Assembly: GCF_009601025.1 (NCBI RefSeq)
Contig: NZ_WIVE01000013.1
Location: 1 to 64,000, forward strand
DNA from: Roseospira navarrensis
Lineage (GTDB): Bacteria > Pseudomonadota > Alphaproteobacteria > Rhodospirillales > Rhodospirillaceae
Length of the DNA: 64,000 nucleotides
Reading direction: 5' to 3'
Below, piece by piece: positions 32,109 through 40,401 of the stretch (the first letter of the stretch is position 1; every line of letters starts with the position of its first letter). The position numbers and the translations under genes are program-made. The notes beneath the pieces are model-generated. The model ran no database searches. It saw only the letters and a list, made by a program, of their open reading frames with translations, and had not been told where the DNA came from.

Positions 32109-32837
32109 ATGCACCGCTACGCCAACCCGACCCGCTTCCTGCGTATCGCCAACGCCATCCTGCCGTGGAGCACGGGGATCATGATCCTCGCCTTCGGCGT
32201 CGGGCTGGCCTATGCGCTGGTGTTCTCGCCGCCCGACTATCAGCAGAGCGAGACCGTGCGCATCATGTACGTGCACGTTCCGTCCGCCTGGATGGGCCTG
32301 TTCGTCTATACGGCCATGGCCATCGCCAGCGCCGTGGCGCTGATCTGGCGCCACCCGGTGGCCGATCTGGCGGCGCAGTGCTCGGCGCCGGTGGGGGCCG
32401 CGTTCACCTTCATCTGCCTGGTCACGGGATCGCTGTGGGGCAAGCCCATGTGGGGCACCTGGTGGGTGTGGGACGCCCGCCTGACCTCCATGCTGATCCT
32501 GCTGTTCCTGTACCTGGGCTACATGGCGCTGGCCGGGGCCTTCGACGACCGCCAGCGTGGCGCCAAGGCGGCGGCCGTGCTCGCCCTGGTGGGCTGGGTG
32601 AACATCCCGATCATCAAGTTCTCGGTGGACTGGTGGAACACGCTGCACCAGCCGGCGAGCGTCAACCCCATGGGCGAAAGCGGCATCGCCATCGACACGG
32701 CGATGCTGATCCCTCTGCTGACCATGGCATTGGCCTTCAAGGCGTATTATGTGACAACCCTGCTGCTGGGGATGCGGCGGGAGATTGCGGCCGCCAAGGT
32801 GCGCACGCTGCGCATGGCCGCGGTTCACGGGGCGTGA
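32109..32837 (+). CDS. ccmC: CcmC, heme handling protein for cytochrome c maturation
   Basis: This 242-residue inner membrane protein has six helices and the tryptophan-rich WGTWWVWD motif (115-122), which presents heme to CcmE on the periplasmic side. Conserved histidines flank it, one in MYVHVPSAW (His56) and one in NTLHQPASV. CcmC forms the holo-CcmE complex with CcmD, encoded next. It is the first ccm gene of this cluster. The ATP-binding exporter genes ccmA and ccmB, which usually precede ccmC, are not here. The upstream 112 bases after the SCO gene may contain a promoter, but none is clear. Confidence 0.97.
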   Translation: MHRYANPTRFLRIANAILPWSTGIMILAFGVGLAYALVFSPPDYQQSETVRIMYVHVPSAWMGLFVYTAMAIASAVALIWRHPVADLAAQCSAPVGAAFTFICLVTGSLWGKPMWGTWWVWDARLTSMLILLFLYLGYMALAGAFDDRQRGAKAAAVLALVGWVNIPIIKFSVDWWNTLHQPASVNPMGESGIAIDTAMLIPLLTMALAFKAYYVTTLLLGMRREIAAAKVRTLRMAAVHGA

Positions 32838-32901
32838 GCCGCGCGGACCGGGACGTCAATGGCCGCCATGACAGGCCGTTGGGACAAGAGCGAGTGATCC
32901 A

Positions 32902-33198
32902 GTGGACAGCCTGATTGCCTATTTCGACATGGACGGCTACGCGGTGTTCGTGTGGCCGTCGTATGCGGTGGCGGCCGCCATCATGGTCGCCTTGTTCGTG
33001 TATGTGTGGGCCAGCCTGCGCCGCGAGGAGCGGACCCTGGCCCAGCTTCAGGCCGCCGGGGGCGGCCGGCGCCGGCGGGCGAAGGCCCCGGGCGACGGCC
33101 GGGCGACCGTTCAGGAAACCGGAACCGAACGCGAAGGGACCGGCGGGGCCGAGGGCCGCGCCGACGCTCCATCCCCCGACGACGGAGGCCGCACGTGA
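32902..33198 (+). CDS. ccmD: CcmD, heme exporter accessory protein with extended tail
   Basis: This 98-residue protein has a single membrane helix at about 17-38 (FVWPSYAVAAAIMVALFVYVW). The adjacent basic RREERTLAQL is typical of CcmD, which frees holo-CcmE from CcmC. CcmD is normally about 50-75 residues. Here a charged, glycine/arginine-rich tail of around 40 residues follows the core. The start is GTG at 32902. The last four bases overlap the GTG start of ccmE, so the two are coupled. The tail looks disordered and has no known counterpart that I recognise. Confidence 0.88.
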   Translation: MDSLIAYFDMDGYAVFVWPSYAVAAAIMVALFVYVWASLRREERTLAQLQAAGGGRRRRAKAPGDGRATVQETGTEREGTGGAEGRADAPSPDDGGRT

Positions 33199-33701
33199 CC
33201 CGCAAGAAACGGCGACTGTATTTCATCGGCCTGGGCATGCTCGCCCTGGGCGCGGCCACGGCGCTGGTGCTGACGGCCATCAGCGACAGCCTGCTGTACT
33301 TCTATAGCCCGTCCGACCTGCAGGAACGGCCGGTGGCCGAGGGCCAGCGCTTCCGCCTGGGCGGGCTGGTCGAGGAAGGCAGCGTGCAGAAGGACGGCGA
33401 GACCGTCCGCTTCGTGGTCACCGATCTGGTCCACACCGTGCCGGTGACCTACACCGGCATTCTGCCCGACCTGTTCCGGCCCGGGCAGGGTGTGGTGACC
33501 GAGGGCCGGCTGACGGCCGGCTCGGGCCTGTTCCAGGCGGACAGCGTGCTGGCCAAGCACGACGAGAACTATATGCCGCCGGAGGTCGCCGACGCCCTCA
33601 AGAAAAGCGGTCAATGGCAACACGGCGCGGACGGCGCCGAGGCCGCCGCCGACGGAATGTCCGGCGGCGGCACATCCGGCCAGCCCGGGCCGACCTATTG
33701 A
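33195..33701 (+). CDS. ccmE: CcmE, periplasmic heme chaperone
   Basis: This 168-residue protein has an N-terminal anchor helix (about 9-30) and an OB-fold domain. The heme-attaching histidine is His122 in LAKHDENYMPPE, with the companion Tyr126. CcmE takes heme from CcmC and hands it to CcmF/H for attachment to apocytochrome c. It starts with GTG at 33195, overlapping the ccmD stop by four bases. The C-terminal 40 residues are Gly/Ala/Ser-rich and probably flexible. The next ccm gene is separated by 467 bases of repeats, which interrupts an otherwise tight operon. Confidence 0.97.
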   Translation: MTRKKRRLYFIGLGMLALGAATALVLTAISDSLLYFYSPSDLQERPVAEGQRFRLGGLVEEGSVQKDGETVRFVVTDLVHTVPVTYTGILPDLFRPGQGVVTEGRLTAGSGLFQADSVLAKHDENYMPPEVADALKKSGQWQHGADGAEAAADGMSGGGTSGQPGPTY

Positions 33702-33782
33702 TCGCGCGGGGACACGCGGACCCTCGGCGGGCGCGGTCGGTCCGTCCGATGGACCGAGCGCCCCAGAGGGAGCCCCGGGACA

Positions 33783-33879
33783 CCAGGTTCAGGGTAACGG
33801 GATCGCTGTTGCAGGGCGTCTCTACGGGTCGGAGACCCGCGTTCGAGATCCGTCAGCCGTGTCGCGGCTTCAGGATGAC
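33783..33879 (-). repeat. Dispersed repeat R4, copy 2
   Basis: In reverse complement this runs CATCCTGAAGCCGCG, GGATCTCGAACG, GGGTCTCCGACC and ends CCCTGAACC, parallel to copy 1 at 43-143. It faces copy 3 with a 17-base gap, so the pair forms a large inverted repeat. Confidence 0.75.
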
Positions 33880-33896
33880 ATCCGATGAATTGAGTT

Positions 33897-33991
33897 TGTC
33901 ATCCCGAGCGAGCGCAGCGAGGCGAGGGATCTCGGGAGGCGGGCCCCGACGGTGCGGACGGCGCCGTCATGTGAACCTGAACTCTTTGCCC
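33897..33991 (+). repeat. Dispersed repeat R4, copy 3
   Basis: It starts GTCATCCCGAGCGAGCGCAG, continues GGCGAGGGATCTCGGG and ends GTGAACCTGAACTCTTTGCC, which aligns with the end of copy 1. The central part has diverged. The GAGCGCAGCGAGG core is a form of dispersed repeat seen in many bacteria. Confidence 0.7.
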
Positions 33992-34168
33992 CGGAGAGGG
34001 CCCGGCTTTCCTTGCGTCCCGGCGCGCGTTCGGTCAATGTGTCAGCGGGGATTGACGGAAGACTGGCCGGACCGACGCCGTGATGGCGCGGCCCGCCCCG
34101 TGGTTGTCGCAGGACCACGGGCCGAATGGGGGACAACACCCCGGGTTTCCGAACGGGAGGACTCCTGA

Positions 34169-36217
34169 ATGATCCCCGAGATCGGTCACTTTGCCCTGAC
34201 CCTGGCGCTGTGCGTCGCGATGGTGCAGGCGATCTTTCCGATGGTGGGCGCGCAGCGGGGCGATCTGGCCCTGATGAACCTGTCGCGGCCGGCCTCCGTG
34301 GCCCTGTTCCTGACCATCGCCGTGGCGTTCGCCGCGCTGACCCACAGCTTCATCGTCTCTGACTTCTCGGTCAGCAACGTCTACCTCAACTCCCACACCG
34401 ACAAGCCGTTGCTCTACAAGATCACCGGCGTGTGGGGGAACCACGAGGGCTCGCTGCTGCTGTGGATCCTGATCCTGGCCGTGTTCGGGCTGGCGGTCAC
34501 GCTGTTCGGTCGCAATCTGCCGCCGGGCCTGCGGTCGCGCGCCCTGTCGGTTCAGGCGATGATCGTGGTCGGCTTCCTGCTGTTCATCCTGTTCACGTCG
34601 AACCCGTTCGAGCGCATCGACCCCGCGCCCCTGAACGGACGCGGCCTGAACCCGCTGCTGCAGGATCCGGGGCTCGCCTTCCATCCGCCCATGCTCTACC
34701 TGGGCTATGTGGGCTTCTCGATGGCGTTTTCGTTCGCCATCGCCGCCCTGATCGAGGGCCGGGTGGACGCCGCCTGGGCGCGCTGGGTGCGGCCGTGGAC
34801 GCTGCTGGCCTGGATCTTCCTGACCCTGGGTATCGCGCTGGGAAGCTGGTGGGCCTACTACGAACTGGGCTGGGGCGGCTGGTGGTACTGGGATCCGGTC
34901 GAGAACGCCTCGTTCATCCCCTGGCTGTCGGGCACGGCGCTGCTGCACTCGGCCATCGTGGTGGAGAAGCGCGACACCCTGAAGAGCTGGACCATCCTGC
35001 TCGCCATCGTCACCTTCTCGCTGTCGCTGCTGGGCACGTTCCTGGTGCGCTCGGGCGTCATCACCTCGGTGCACGCCTTCGCCACCGACCCGACGCGCGG
35101 CGTGTTCATCCTGGCCCTGCTGGCGATCACCGTGGTGGGCTCGTTCAGCCTGTACGCCTGGCGGGCGCCGCAGATGAAGAGCGGCGGGGTGTTCGCCCCG
35201 GTCTCGCGCGAGGGCGCGCTGCTGCTCAACAACGTGCTGCTGAGCACGGCGGCGGCCACCGTGCTGCTGGGCACGCTCTACCCGCTGTTCGCCGACGCGC
35301 TGGAACTGGGCAAGGTGTCGGTGGGGCCGCCGTTCTTCAACGCGGTGTTCGTGCCCCTGATGATCCCCATGCTCATCGTCATGGCCCTGGCCCCCATGCT
35401 GGCCTGGAAGCGCGGCGACGCGCTGGGGGCCGCCAAGCGCCTGTGGCTGGCGCTGGTGGCGGCGGCCGGGGTGTTCGCCGCGACGTACATCCTCGCCGGC
35501 GGGTCGTTCGTCCATGTCGGGGCCGCCTTCGGCATGGGCCTGGGCGCGTGGCTGCTGATCGGCACCCTGATCGAGTGGGCGGAGCGGGTGCACCTGTTCC
35601 GCGCCGCCCCCGGGGTCAGCCTGAAGCGGGCGACCGGCCTGCCGCGCTCGGCCTACGGCATGACGCTGGCGCACGCCGGCACGGCGATCCTGGTGATGGG
35701 CGTGGTCGGCAACACCGCCTGGAAGAGCGAATCCATCCAGGTCATGAAACCCGGCGACACGCTGGACATGGCCGGTCATGTCTATCGGTTCGAGGGCGCC
35801 GAGCGGGTCGAGGGCCCCAACTACGACGCCATCCGGGGGCACCTGACCCTGATGGACGGCGAGGGCCGGGTGGTGGCCCGGATGGACCCGGAGAAGCGCA
35901 GCTACAACACCCGCACCATGGACACCACCGAGGCGGCCATCCACACCACGTTCCTGCATGACCATTACGCGGTCATCGGCGATCCGTCGCCGGAGCAGGG
36001 CCCCGGCGCGTTCGTCACGCGGTTCTACTACGAGCCGTTCGTGCCGCTGCTGTGGTACGGTGCCCTGATGATGGGACTGGGCGGCGTGGTCTCTCTCTCC
36101 GACCGGCGGCACCGCATCGGCGCGCCCGCGCGCAAACCGGCGCTGGCCAGCACCATGGTGGCCGGCGGTGGAACCGGGACCGGCAGCGGTCCCGCGACCG
36201 AGGGGGCCGCGCGATGA
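34169..36217 (+). CDS. ccmF: CcmF, cytochrome c heme lyase subunit
   Basis: This 682-residue inner membrane protein has about fifteen helices. The hallmark tryptophan-rich segment is WGGWWYWDPVENASF (near residue 235), with conserved histidines around it, for example NHEGSLLLW near residue 91. CcmF joins CcmH/I to attach heme from CcmE to apocytochrome c. The ATG at 34169 has GGGAGGA upstream. Its stop overlaps the ccmG start by four bases (ATGA), and ccmF-G-H-I are all coupled this way. The C-terminal 30 residues are Gly/Thr/Ala-rich and variable. Confidence 0.98.
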   Translation: MIPEIGHFALTLALCVAMVQAIFPMVGAQRGDLALMNLSRPASVALFLTIAVAFAALTHSFIVSDFSVSNVYLNSHTDKPLLYKITGVWGNHEGSLLLWILILAVFGLAVTLFGRNLPPGLRSRALSVQAMIVVGFLLFILFTSNPFERIDPAPLNGRGLNPLLQDPGLAFHPPMLYLGYVGFSMAFSFAIAALIEGRVDAAWARWVRPWTLLAWIFLTLGIALGSWWAYYELGWGGWWYWDPVENASFIPWLSGTALLHSAIVVEKRDTLKSWTILLAIVTFSLSLLGTFLVRSGVITSVHAFATDPTRGVFILALLAITVVGSFSLYAWRAPQMKSGGVFAPVSREGALLLNNVLLSTAAATVLLGTLYPLFADALELGKVSVGPPFFNAVFVPLMIPMLIVMALAPMLAWKRGDALGAAKRLWLALVAAAGVFAATYILAGGSFVHVGAAFGMGLGAWLLIGTLIEWAERVHLFRAAPGVSLKRATGLPRSAYGMTLAHAGTAILVMGVVGNTAWKSESIQVMKPGDTLDMAGHVYRFEGAERVEGPNYDAIRGHLTLMDGEGRVVARMDPEKRSYNTRTMDTTEAAIHTTFLHDHYAVIGDPSPEQGPGAFVTRFYYEPFVPLLWYGALMMGLGGVVSLSDRRHRIGAPARKPALASTMVAGGGTGTGSGPATEGAAR

Positions 36218-36756
36218 GGACCCGACGCCTTGTCTCCCTGCTGCCCCTTCTGGTGGTGGCGATCCTGATCGGGTTCTTCATCGTCGGCCTGACCAAGGAT
36301 CCGCGCGAGCTGCCCACCGTGCTGCTGGACCGCCCGGTGCCGGACTTCTCCCTGCCCGGTCTGCCCGGGCGGGACCCGGCCCTGACCGACCCGGCCGCGA
36401 TCCAGGGCGAAGTGGTGCTGGTCAACTTCTTCGGCTCGTGGTGTGTGGCCTGCCTGCAGGAACACGCCATGCTCAAGCGCATCCAGGCCGAGGGGCTGGT
36501 GCCGCTGCACGGCATCGCGTTCAAGGACCAGCCCGAGGACACGCTGCGCTGGCTGGGCCGGCACGGCGACCCGTACGACGCCGTCGGCTATGACACCACC
36601 AACCGGATCGCCATCGAGTTCGGCATCACCGGCGCGCCCGAGACCTTCGTGATCGACAAGGACGGCGTGATCCGTCACAAGCACGTTGGCCCGATCTCGG
36701 AAGAGGCCTGGACCAACACGTTGAGACCGCTGATCGAGGACCTGCAGAAGGGATGA
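36214..36756 (+). CDS. ccmG: CcmG/DsbE, thioredoxin-like cytochrome c maturation protein
   Basis: This 180-residue membrane-anchored thioredoxin has an N-terminal helix at about 8-26. The active site WCVAC (Cys77, Cys80) lies in NFFGSWCVACLQEH. The cis-proline region is TGAPETFVIDKDG, and the conserved GIAFKDQPED acidic loop is typical of CcmG. It reduces the heme-binding thiols of apocytochrome c or CcmH. The ATG at 36214 overlaps the ccmF stop, and its own stop overlaps the ccmH ATG. An upstream in-frame start inside ccmF was rejected. Confidence 0.96.
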   Translation: MRTRRLVSLLPLLVVAILIGFFIVGLTKDPRELPTVLLDRPVPDFSLPGLPGRDPALTDPAAIQGEVVLVNFFGSWCVACLQEHAMLKRIQAEGLVPLHGIAFKDQPEDTLRWLGRHGDPYDAVGYDTTNRIAIEFGITGAPETFVIDKDGVIRHKHVGPISEEAWTNTLRPLIEDLQKG

Positions 36757-37337
36757 GACGGGGCAGACCAGAACCGGCGATGCGGGCCGGACCGGCAGGA
36801 CGGAAGCAGGGACGCAGGCGCGGCGCGGGCCTCGCGGCCGCGCTGCTCGTGGGCGCCCTGATGCTGGGCGCGGGCGGCCCGGCGGCGGCGGTCCAGCCCG
36901 ACGAGATGCTGGACGATCCCGCGCTGGAACAGCGCGCGCGCGAGATCAGCCGGGACCTGCGGTGCGTCGTCTGCCAGAACGAGAGCATCGATGAATCCAA
37001 CGCCGACATGGCCCGGGACATGCGCATCCTGGTGCGCGACCGCCTGCTGGAAGGCGACAGCAACCAGGACGTCAAACAGTACCTCGTCGATCGCTACGGA
37101 GACTACGTGCTGCTCAAGCCGCCCTTCAAGCCCACCACCTATGTGCTGTGGTTCGGCCCGGCGCTGATCCTGCTGGGCGGGGTCGCCGCCGCCTATGGCT
37201 TTTACCGCCACCGCGCCACCCAGGCGGCCGCGCCGCCGCCGCTCAGCGCCGACGAACAGGCGCGCCTGAACGCCCTGCTGGACGACGATCCCGCCGGCGG
37301 TCGCTCCGATGACCATAAACCGGGGGGCGCGGCATGA
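36753..37337 (+). CDS. ccmH: CcmH, cytochrome c-type biogenesis thiol protein
   Basis: This 194-residue protein has a signal-like helix (about 25-46), a periplasmic three-helix domain with the redox motif LRCVVCQN (Cys71, Cys74), and a C-terminal membrane helix at about 128-149. CcmH reduces the apocytochrome c disulfide before heme ligation. This is the short form; the TPR part is a separate protein (CcmI) encoded next, as usual in alphaproteobacteria. Start and stop both overlap neighbours by four bases. The first 23 residues are basic and may be a longer cytoplasmic leader. Confidence 0.96.
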   Translation: MRRGRPEPAMRAGPAGRKQGRRRGAGLAAALLVGALMLGAGGPAAAVQPDEMLDDPALEQRAREISRDLRCVVCQNESIDESNADMARDMRILVRDRLLEGDSNQDVKQYLVDRYGDYVLLKPPFKPTTYVLWFGPALILLGGVAAAYGFYRHRATQAAAPPPLSADEQARLNALLDDDPAGGRSDDHKPGGAA

Positions 37338-38935
37338 TCGTCTTGTGGTTGATGGTCGCCCTGTTCTCCGCCCTGGTCATGGCGATGCTGATGTTCCCGC
37401 TGCTGACCCGGACGTCCGAGGACAAGGGCGGATCGGCGGACCGGGCGGAGTATGACCTGACCGTCTACAAGGACCAGTTGTCCGAGATCGACCGCGATCT
37501 GGCCCGCGGCCTGCTGAGCGAGGATCAGGCCGCCGCCGCGCGGCTGGAGGTCCAGCGCCGCATGCTGGCCGCCACCGGCGGCCCGGACGGCGCCAAGGGC
37601 GAGGGCGACGGCGCGGCGACCAAGGCCGACGCGGCCCCGATCCGCATGATGGACCTGATTCCCCGCGCCATCGAGCAGGGGCCATGGGGCATCGCCACCC
37701 TGGCCGGCGTCATCGCGGTCGTGCCCATGGGGGCGCTGGCGCTCTATCTGGTGATCGGCTCGCCCATGCTGCCGGGCCAGCCGCACGCCCAGCGCATCGC
37801 CCTGGCCGCCCAGGAAAGCATGGCCGCGCTCCCCGACGATCTGCGCGAGACCATCGAGATGCTGCAGGCCGTGGTGGAGCAGCGCCCCGAAGAGGCGCAG
37901 GCGTGGTTCGAACTGGGCCGGGCCTACCGCCGCGCCGAACAGCACGGCCTCGCGGTCGAGGCCCTGGACCGCGCCCGCGAACTGGGCGTGGGGGCGGAGG
38001 ACCAGCCGACCCTGATCTCCGAACTGGCCGAATCCCGCCTGCTGAGCGAGCAGGGCCAGATGACCCCGCGCGTGCGCGGCCTGTTCCTGGAGGCGCTGCG
38101 CCTCGACCGCACCGAGCCGCGCGCCCGCTTCTATCTGGGCATGGCGGCGGCGCAGGACGGCGAGCCGGCGCGCGCGCTCGCCATCTGGCGCGACCTGTCG
38201 GCGGAGTCGCCGCAGGACGCCCCGTGGATGGGCATGCTGCGCCAGAGCATGAGCATGGTCGCGCAGCAGAACGGGATCATGCCGGCCTCGGTCAAGCCCG
38301 CCCACCCGCTGGACCTGGAGGCCGGCGCGCCGGTGGAGCGCATCGATCCACCCGCCGCGCCCGAGGGCTCTGCCCAGGGTGGGGGGAGCGCCGAGGGCGG
38401 TCCGACCCCCGGTGCGCAGATGCGGGCCGAGGCGGACGCCGGTCGCGCGCCCGGGCAGGGCTTCTCCGAGGACGAGCGCGCCATGATCGAGGGCATGGTG
38501 GAGGGGCTCGCCGCGCGCCTGGAGGAGAATCCGGACGACGTCGAGGGCTGGATGCGCCTCGCCCAGTCCTACGGCGTGCTCGGCCGCTGGGACGACGCCG
38601 TGGCGGCCAGCGCCCGCGCGCTCGACCAGGCGCCGGAGGACCCGGATGTGCTGGAAGGCCACGCCGACACCCTGATTGCCGCCGCCCAGGCGGCCGGGGA
38701 GCCGGACCCGCCGGAGGCGGTGTTCGGCCTGTTCGACACCCTCCTGGAGTCCCGGCCGGACCACCCGAAGGCGCTGTACTTCGTCGGCCTGGGCGCGGCC
38801 AAGGACGGCAACGTGGACCGCGCCCGCAGCCTTTGGGAACGGCTGCTGGCCCGCATTCCCGAGGGCGAACCGGCCCACGCCGCCATTCAGCGGCAGCTTG
38901 ACGCCCTGCCGTCCTCGGCGGACGCGACCCAGTAG
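37334..38935 (+). CDS. ccmI: CcmI, TPR apocytochrome c chaperone
   Basis: This 533-residue protein has an N-terminal helix (2-22), a leucine-zipper-like cytoplasmic loop (YDLTVYKDQLSEIDRDL) and a second helix near 120-138. Two blocks of TPR-type helical repeats in the periplasm follow (about 160-290 and 380-530). The two-helix plus TPR arrangement is that of CcmI/CycH, which holds apocytochrome c for the heme lyase. An acidic Gly/Pro-rich linker separates the two TPR blocks. It closes the ccmF-G-H-I coupled run, and moeB starts 33 bases later. Confidence 0.93.
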   Translation: MIVLWLMVALFSALVMAMLMFPLLTRTSEDKGGSADRAEYDLTVYKDQLSEIDRDLARGLLSEDQAAAARLEVQRRMLAATGGPDGAKGEGDGAATKADAAPIRMMDLIPRAIEQGPWGIATLAGVIAVVPMGALALYLVIGSPMLPGQPHAQRIALAAQESMAALPDDLRETIEMLQAVVEQRPEEAQAWFELGRAYRRAEQHGLAVEALDRARELGVGAEDQPTLISELAESRLLSEQGQMTPRVRGLFLEALRLDRTEPRARFYLGMAAAQDGEPARALAIWRDLSAESPQDAPWMGMLRQSMSMVAQQNGIMPASVKPAHPLDLEAGAPVERIDPPAAPEGSAQGGGSAEGGPTPGAQMRAEADAGRAPGQGFSEDERAMIEGMVEGLAARLEENPDDVEGWMRLAQSYGVLGRWDDAVAASARALDQAPEDPDVLEGHADTLIAAAQAAGEPDPPEAVFGLFDTLLESRPDHPKALYFVGLGAAKDGNVDRARSLWERLLARIPEGEPAHAAIQRQLDALPSSADATQ

Positions 38936-38968
38936 CCCCCCAATTCGCACCGGGACGGCGTTGCGCCC

Positions 38969-39778
38969 ATGGACTTCACCGAGGAACAGATCCGGCGTTA
39001 CGCCCGCCACATCGTGTTGCGCGAGGTGGGCGGTACCGGGCAGGCGCGGCTGTTGTCCGCCCGCGTGCTGGTGGTCGGTGCGGGCGGACTGGGCTCGCCC
39101 CTGATTCTGTATCTGGCGGCCGCCGGCGTCGGCACCATCGGCGTCGTGGATGCCGACACCGTGGACCTGTCCAACCTGCAACGCCAGGTGCTGCACGGCG
39201 GCGACACCCTGGACCTGCCCAAGGTGGAAAGCGCCCGGCGCGCCGTCGCCCGCCTCAATCCCGACGTCACCCTGGTGCCGCACCCGGTCCGCCTGACCGG
39301 GGACACGGTGGCGGACCTGCTGGACGGCTACGACATCGTGTGCGACGGCACCGACAACGCCGAAACGCGCTTCCTGCTCAACGATGCCTGCCACTTCGCC
39401 CGCAAGACGCTGGTCTCGGCCGCCGTGCTGCGGTTCGACGGCCAGTTGTCCGTGTACAAGACCCACGCGGGCGGGCCGTGCTACCGCTGCATCTTCCCCA
39501 CACCGCCGCCGCCCGATGCCGTGCCTTCTTGCGGCGAGGCCGGGGTGCTGGGCGCCGTGGCGGGGGTGATGGGCTCATTGCAGGCCACCGAGGTGGTCAA
39601 GGAGATCCTCGGCCTGGGCCGCTCCATGGCCGGTCGGCTGCTGATCCACGACGCGCTCGCCGGCGAGTTCCGCACCATCGCCGTCAAACCGGATCCGGCC
39701 TGCCCCCTGTGCGGGCGCGCACCGACGATCACGGACCTGTCGGGTCATGCCGACGTCGGGACCGGCGCGGCCGGATGA
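38969..39778 (+). CDS. moeB: MoeB/ThiF/HesA-type sulfur-carrier adenylyltransferase
   Basis: This 269-residue E1-like enzyme has the nucleotide loop GAGGLGSP (38-44), the arginine-containing SNLQRQV, and two zinc CxxC pairs (Cys171/174 and Cys245/248). A Cys188 in PSCGEAGVLG sits at the E1 cysteine position. It adenylates the C-terminus of a sulfur-carrier protein, MoaD for molybdopterin or ThiS for thiamine. The mobA gene overlapping by four bases favours the molybdenum-cofactor role. The first residues MDFTEEQIRRYARHIVL are standard for the family. Confidence 0.93.
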   Translation: MDFTEEQIRRYARHIVLREVGGTGQARLLSARVLVVGAGGLGSPLILYLAAAGVGTIGVVDADTVDLSNLQRQVLHGGDTLDLPKVESARRAVARLNPDVTLVPHPVRLTGDTVADLLDGYDIVCDGTDNAETRFLLNDACHFARKTLVSAAVLRFDGQLSVYKTHAGGPCYRCIFPTPPPPDAVPSCGEAGVLGAVAGVMGSLQATEVVKEILGLGRSMAGRLLIHDALAGEFRTIAVKPDPACPLCGRAPTITDLSGHADVGTGAAG

Positions 39779-40401
39779 CCGTGGCGCTGGGCATCCTGGC
39801 CGGCGGCCAGGGGCGGCGGATGGGCGGCGCGGACAAGGCGCTGCTGACGCTGGGCGACGGCCGCGCCGCGCTGGATCACCTGTTGGACCGTCTCACGCCC
39901 TGGCCGGGGCCGGTGGTGCTGAACGCCAACGGTGACCCCGCGCGCTTCGCCCGTTGGGACCTGCCCGTGGTGGCCGATTCCCTGACCGAGCCCGACGGCG
40001 ACCCCGCCGGGCCGCTGGCCGGCCTGCTGGCGGTGCTGGAGTGGGTGCGGGCGGGGCACCCGGACGTGTCGGCCGTGGTCACCGTGCCCGTGGACACCCC
40101 CCTTGTGCCGCGCGACCTGCGCGACCGGCTCGCGGCGGCCCGGGCGGACGCGGGGGCGGACATCGCCTGCGCGGCCTCGGGCGGGCGGGTCCACCATGCC
40201 ACCGCCCTGTGGCCGGTCGCGCTTGCGCCCGCTTTGCGCACCGCCCTGGCGGACGAGGGCCTGCGCGCCGTGCGGGCCTGGACCGGGCGGCATCGGGTGG
40301 CGCAGGCGCCCTGGGCGGTCGAGCCCGTGGACCCCTTCCTGTCCCTCAACACCCCGGACGACCTTGACCGCGCGCGCCGCCTCACGCCCTCGCCCGTCTG
40401 A
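39775..40401 (+). CDS. mobA: Molybdenum cofactor guanylyltransferase MobA
   Basis: This 208-residue nucleotidyltransferase has the signature LAGGQGRRMGGADKALL at about residues 8-24. A middle VTVPVDTPLVP provides the metal-binding aspartate, and the C-terminus contains FLSLNTPDDL. MobA joins GMP to molybdopterin to make the bis-MGD cofactor of DMSO-reductase-type enzymes. Translational overlap with moeB (ATGA) shows joint expression. Its 3' end overlaps the converging MFS gene by 20 bases. Confidence 0.95.
   Translation: MTVALGILAGGQGRRMGGADKALLTLGDGRAALDHLLDRLTPWPGPVVLNANGDPARFARWDLPVVADSLTEPDGDPAGPLAGLLAVLEWVRAGHPDVSAVVTVPVDTPLVPRDLRDRLAAARADAGADIACAASGGRVHHATALWPVALAPALRTALADEGLRAVRAWTGRHRVAQAPWAVEPVDPFLSLNTPDDLDRARRLTPSPV

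Larger units (their letters stand above)
33702..34168. other. Repeat-bearing spacer inside the ccm cluster
   Basis: No gene is supported in these 467 bases. An inverted pair of R4 repeats (33783-33879 minus, 33897-33991 plus) occupies the centre. About 80 bases after ccmE and about 175 before ccmF show no recognisable element except the ccmF ribosome-binding GGGAGGA. The separation implies that ccmF-I may need its own promoter. Confidence 0.65.
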
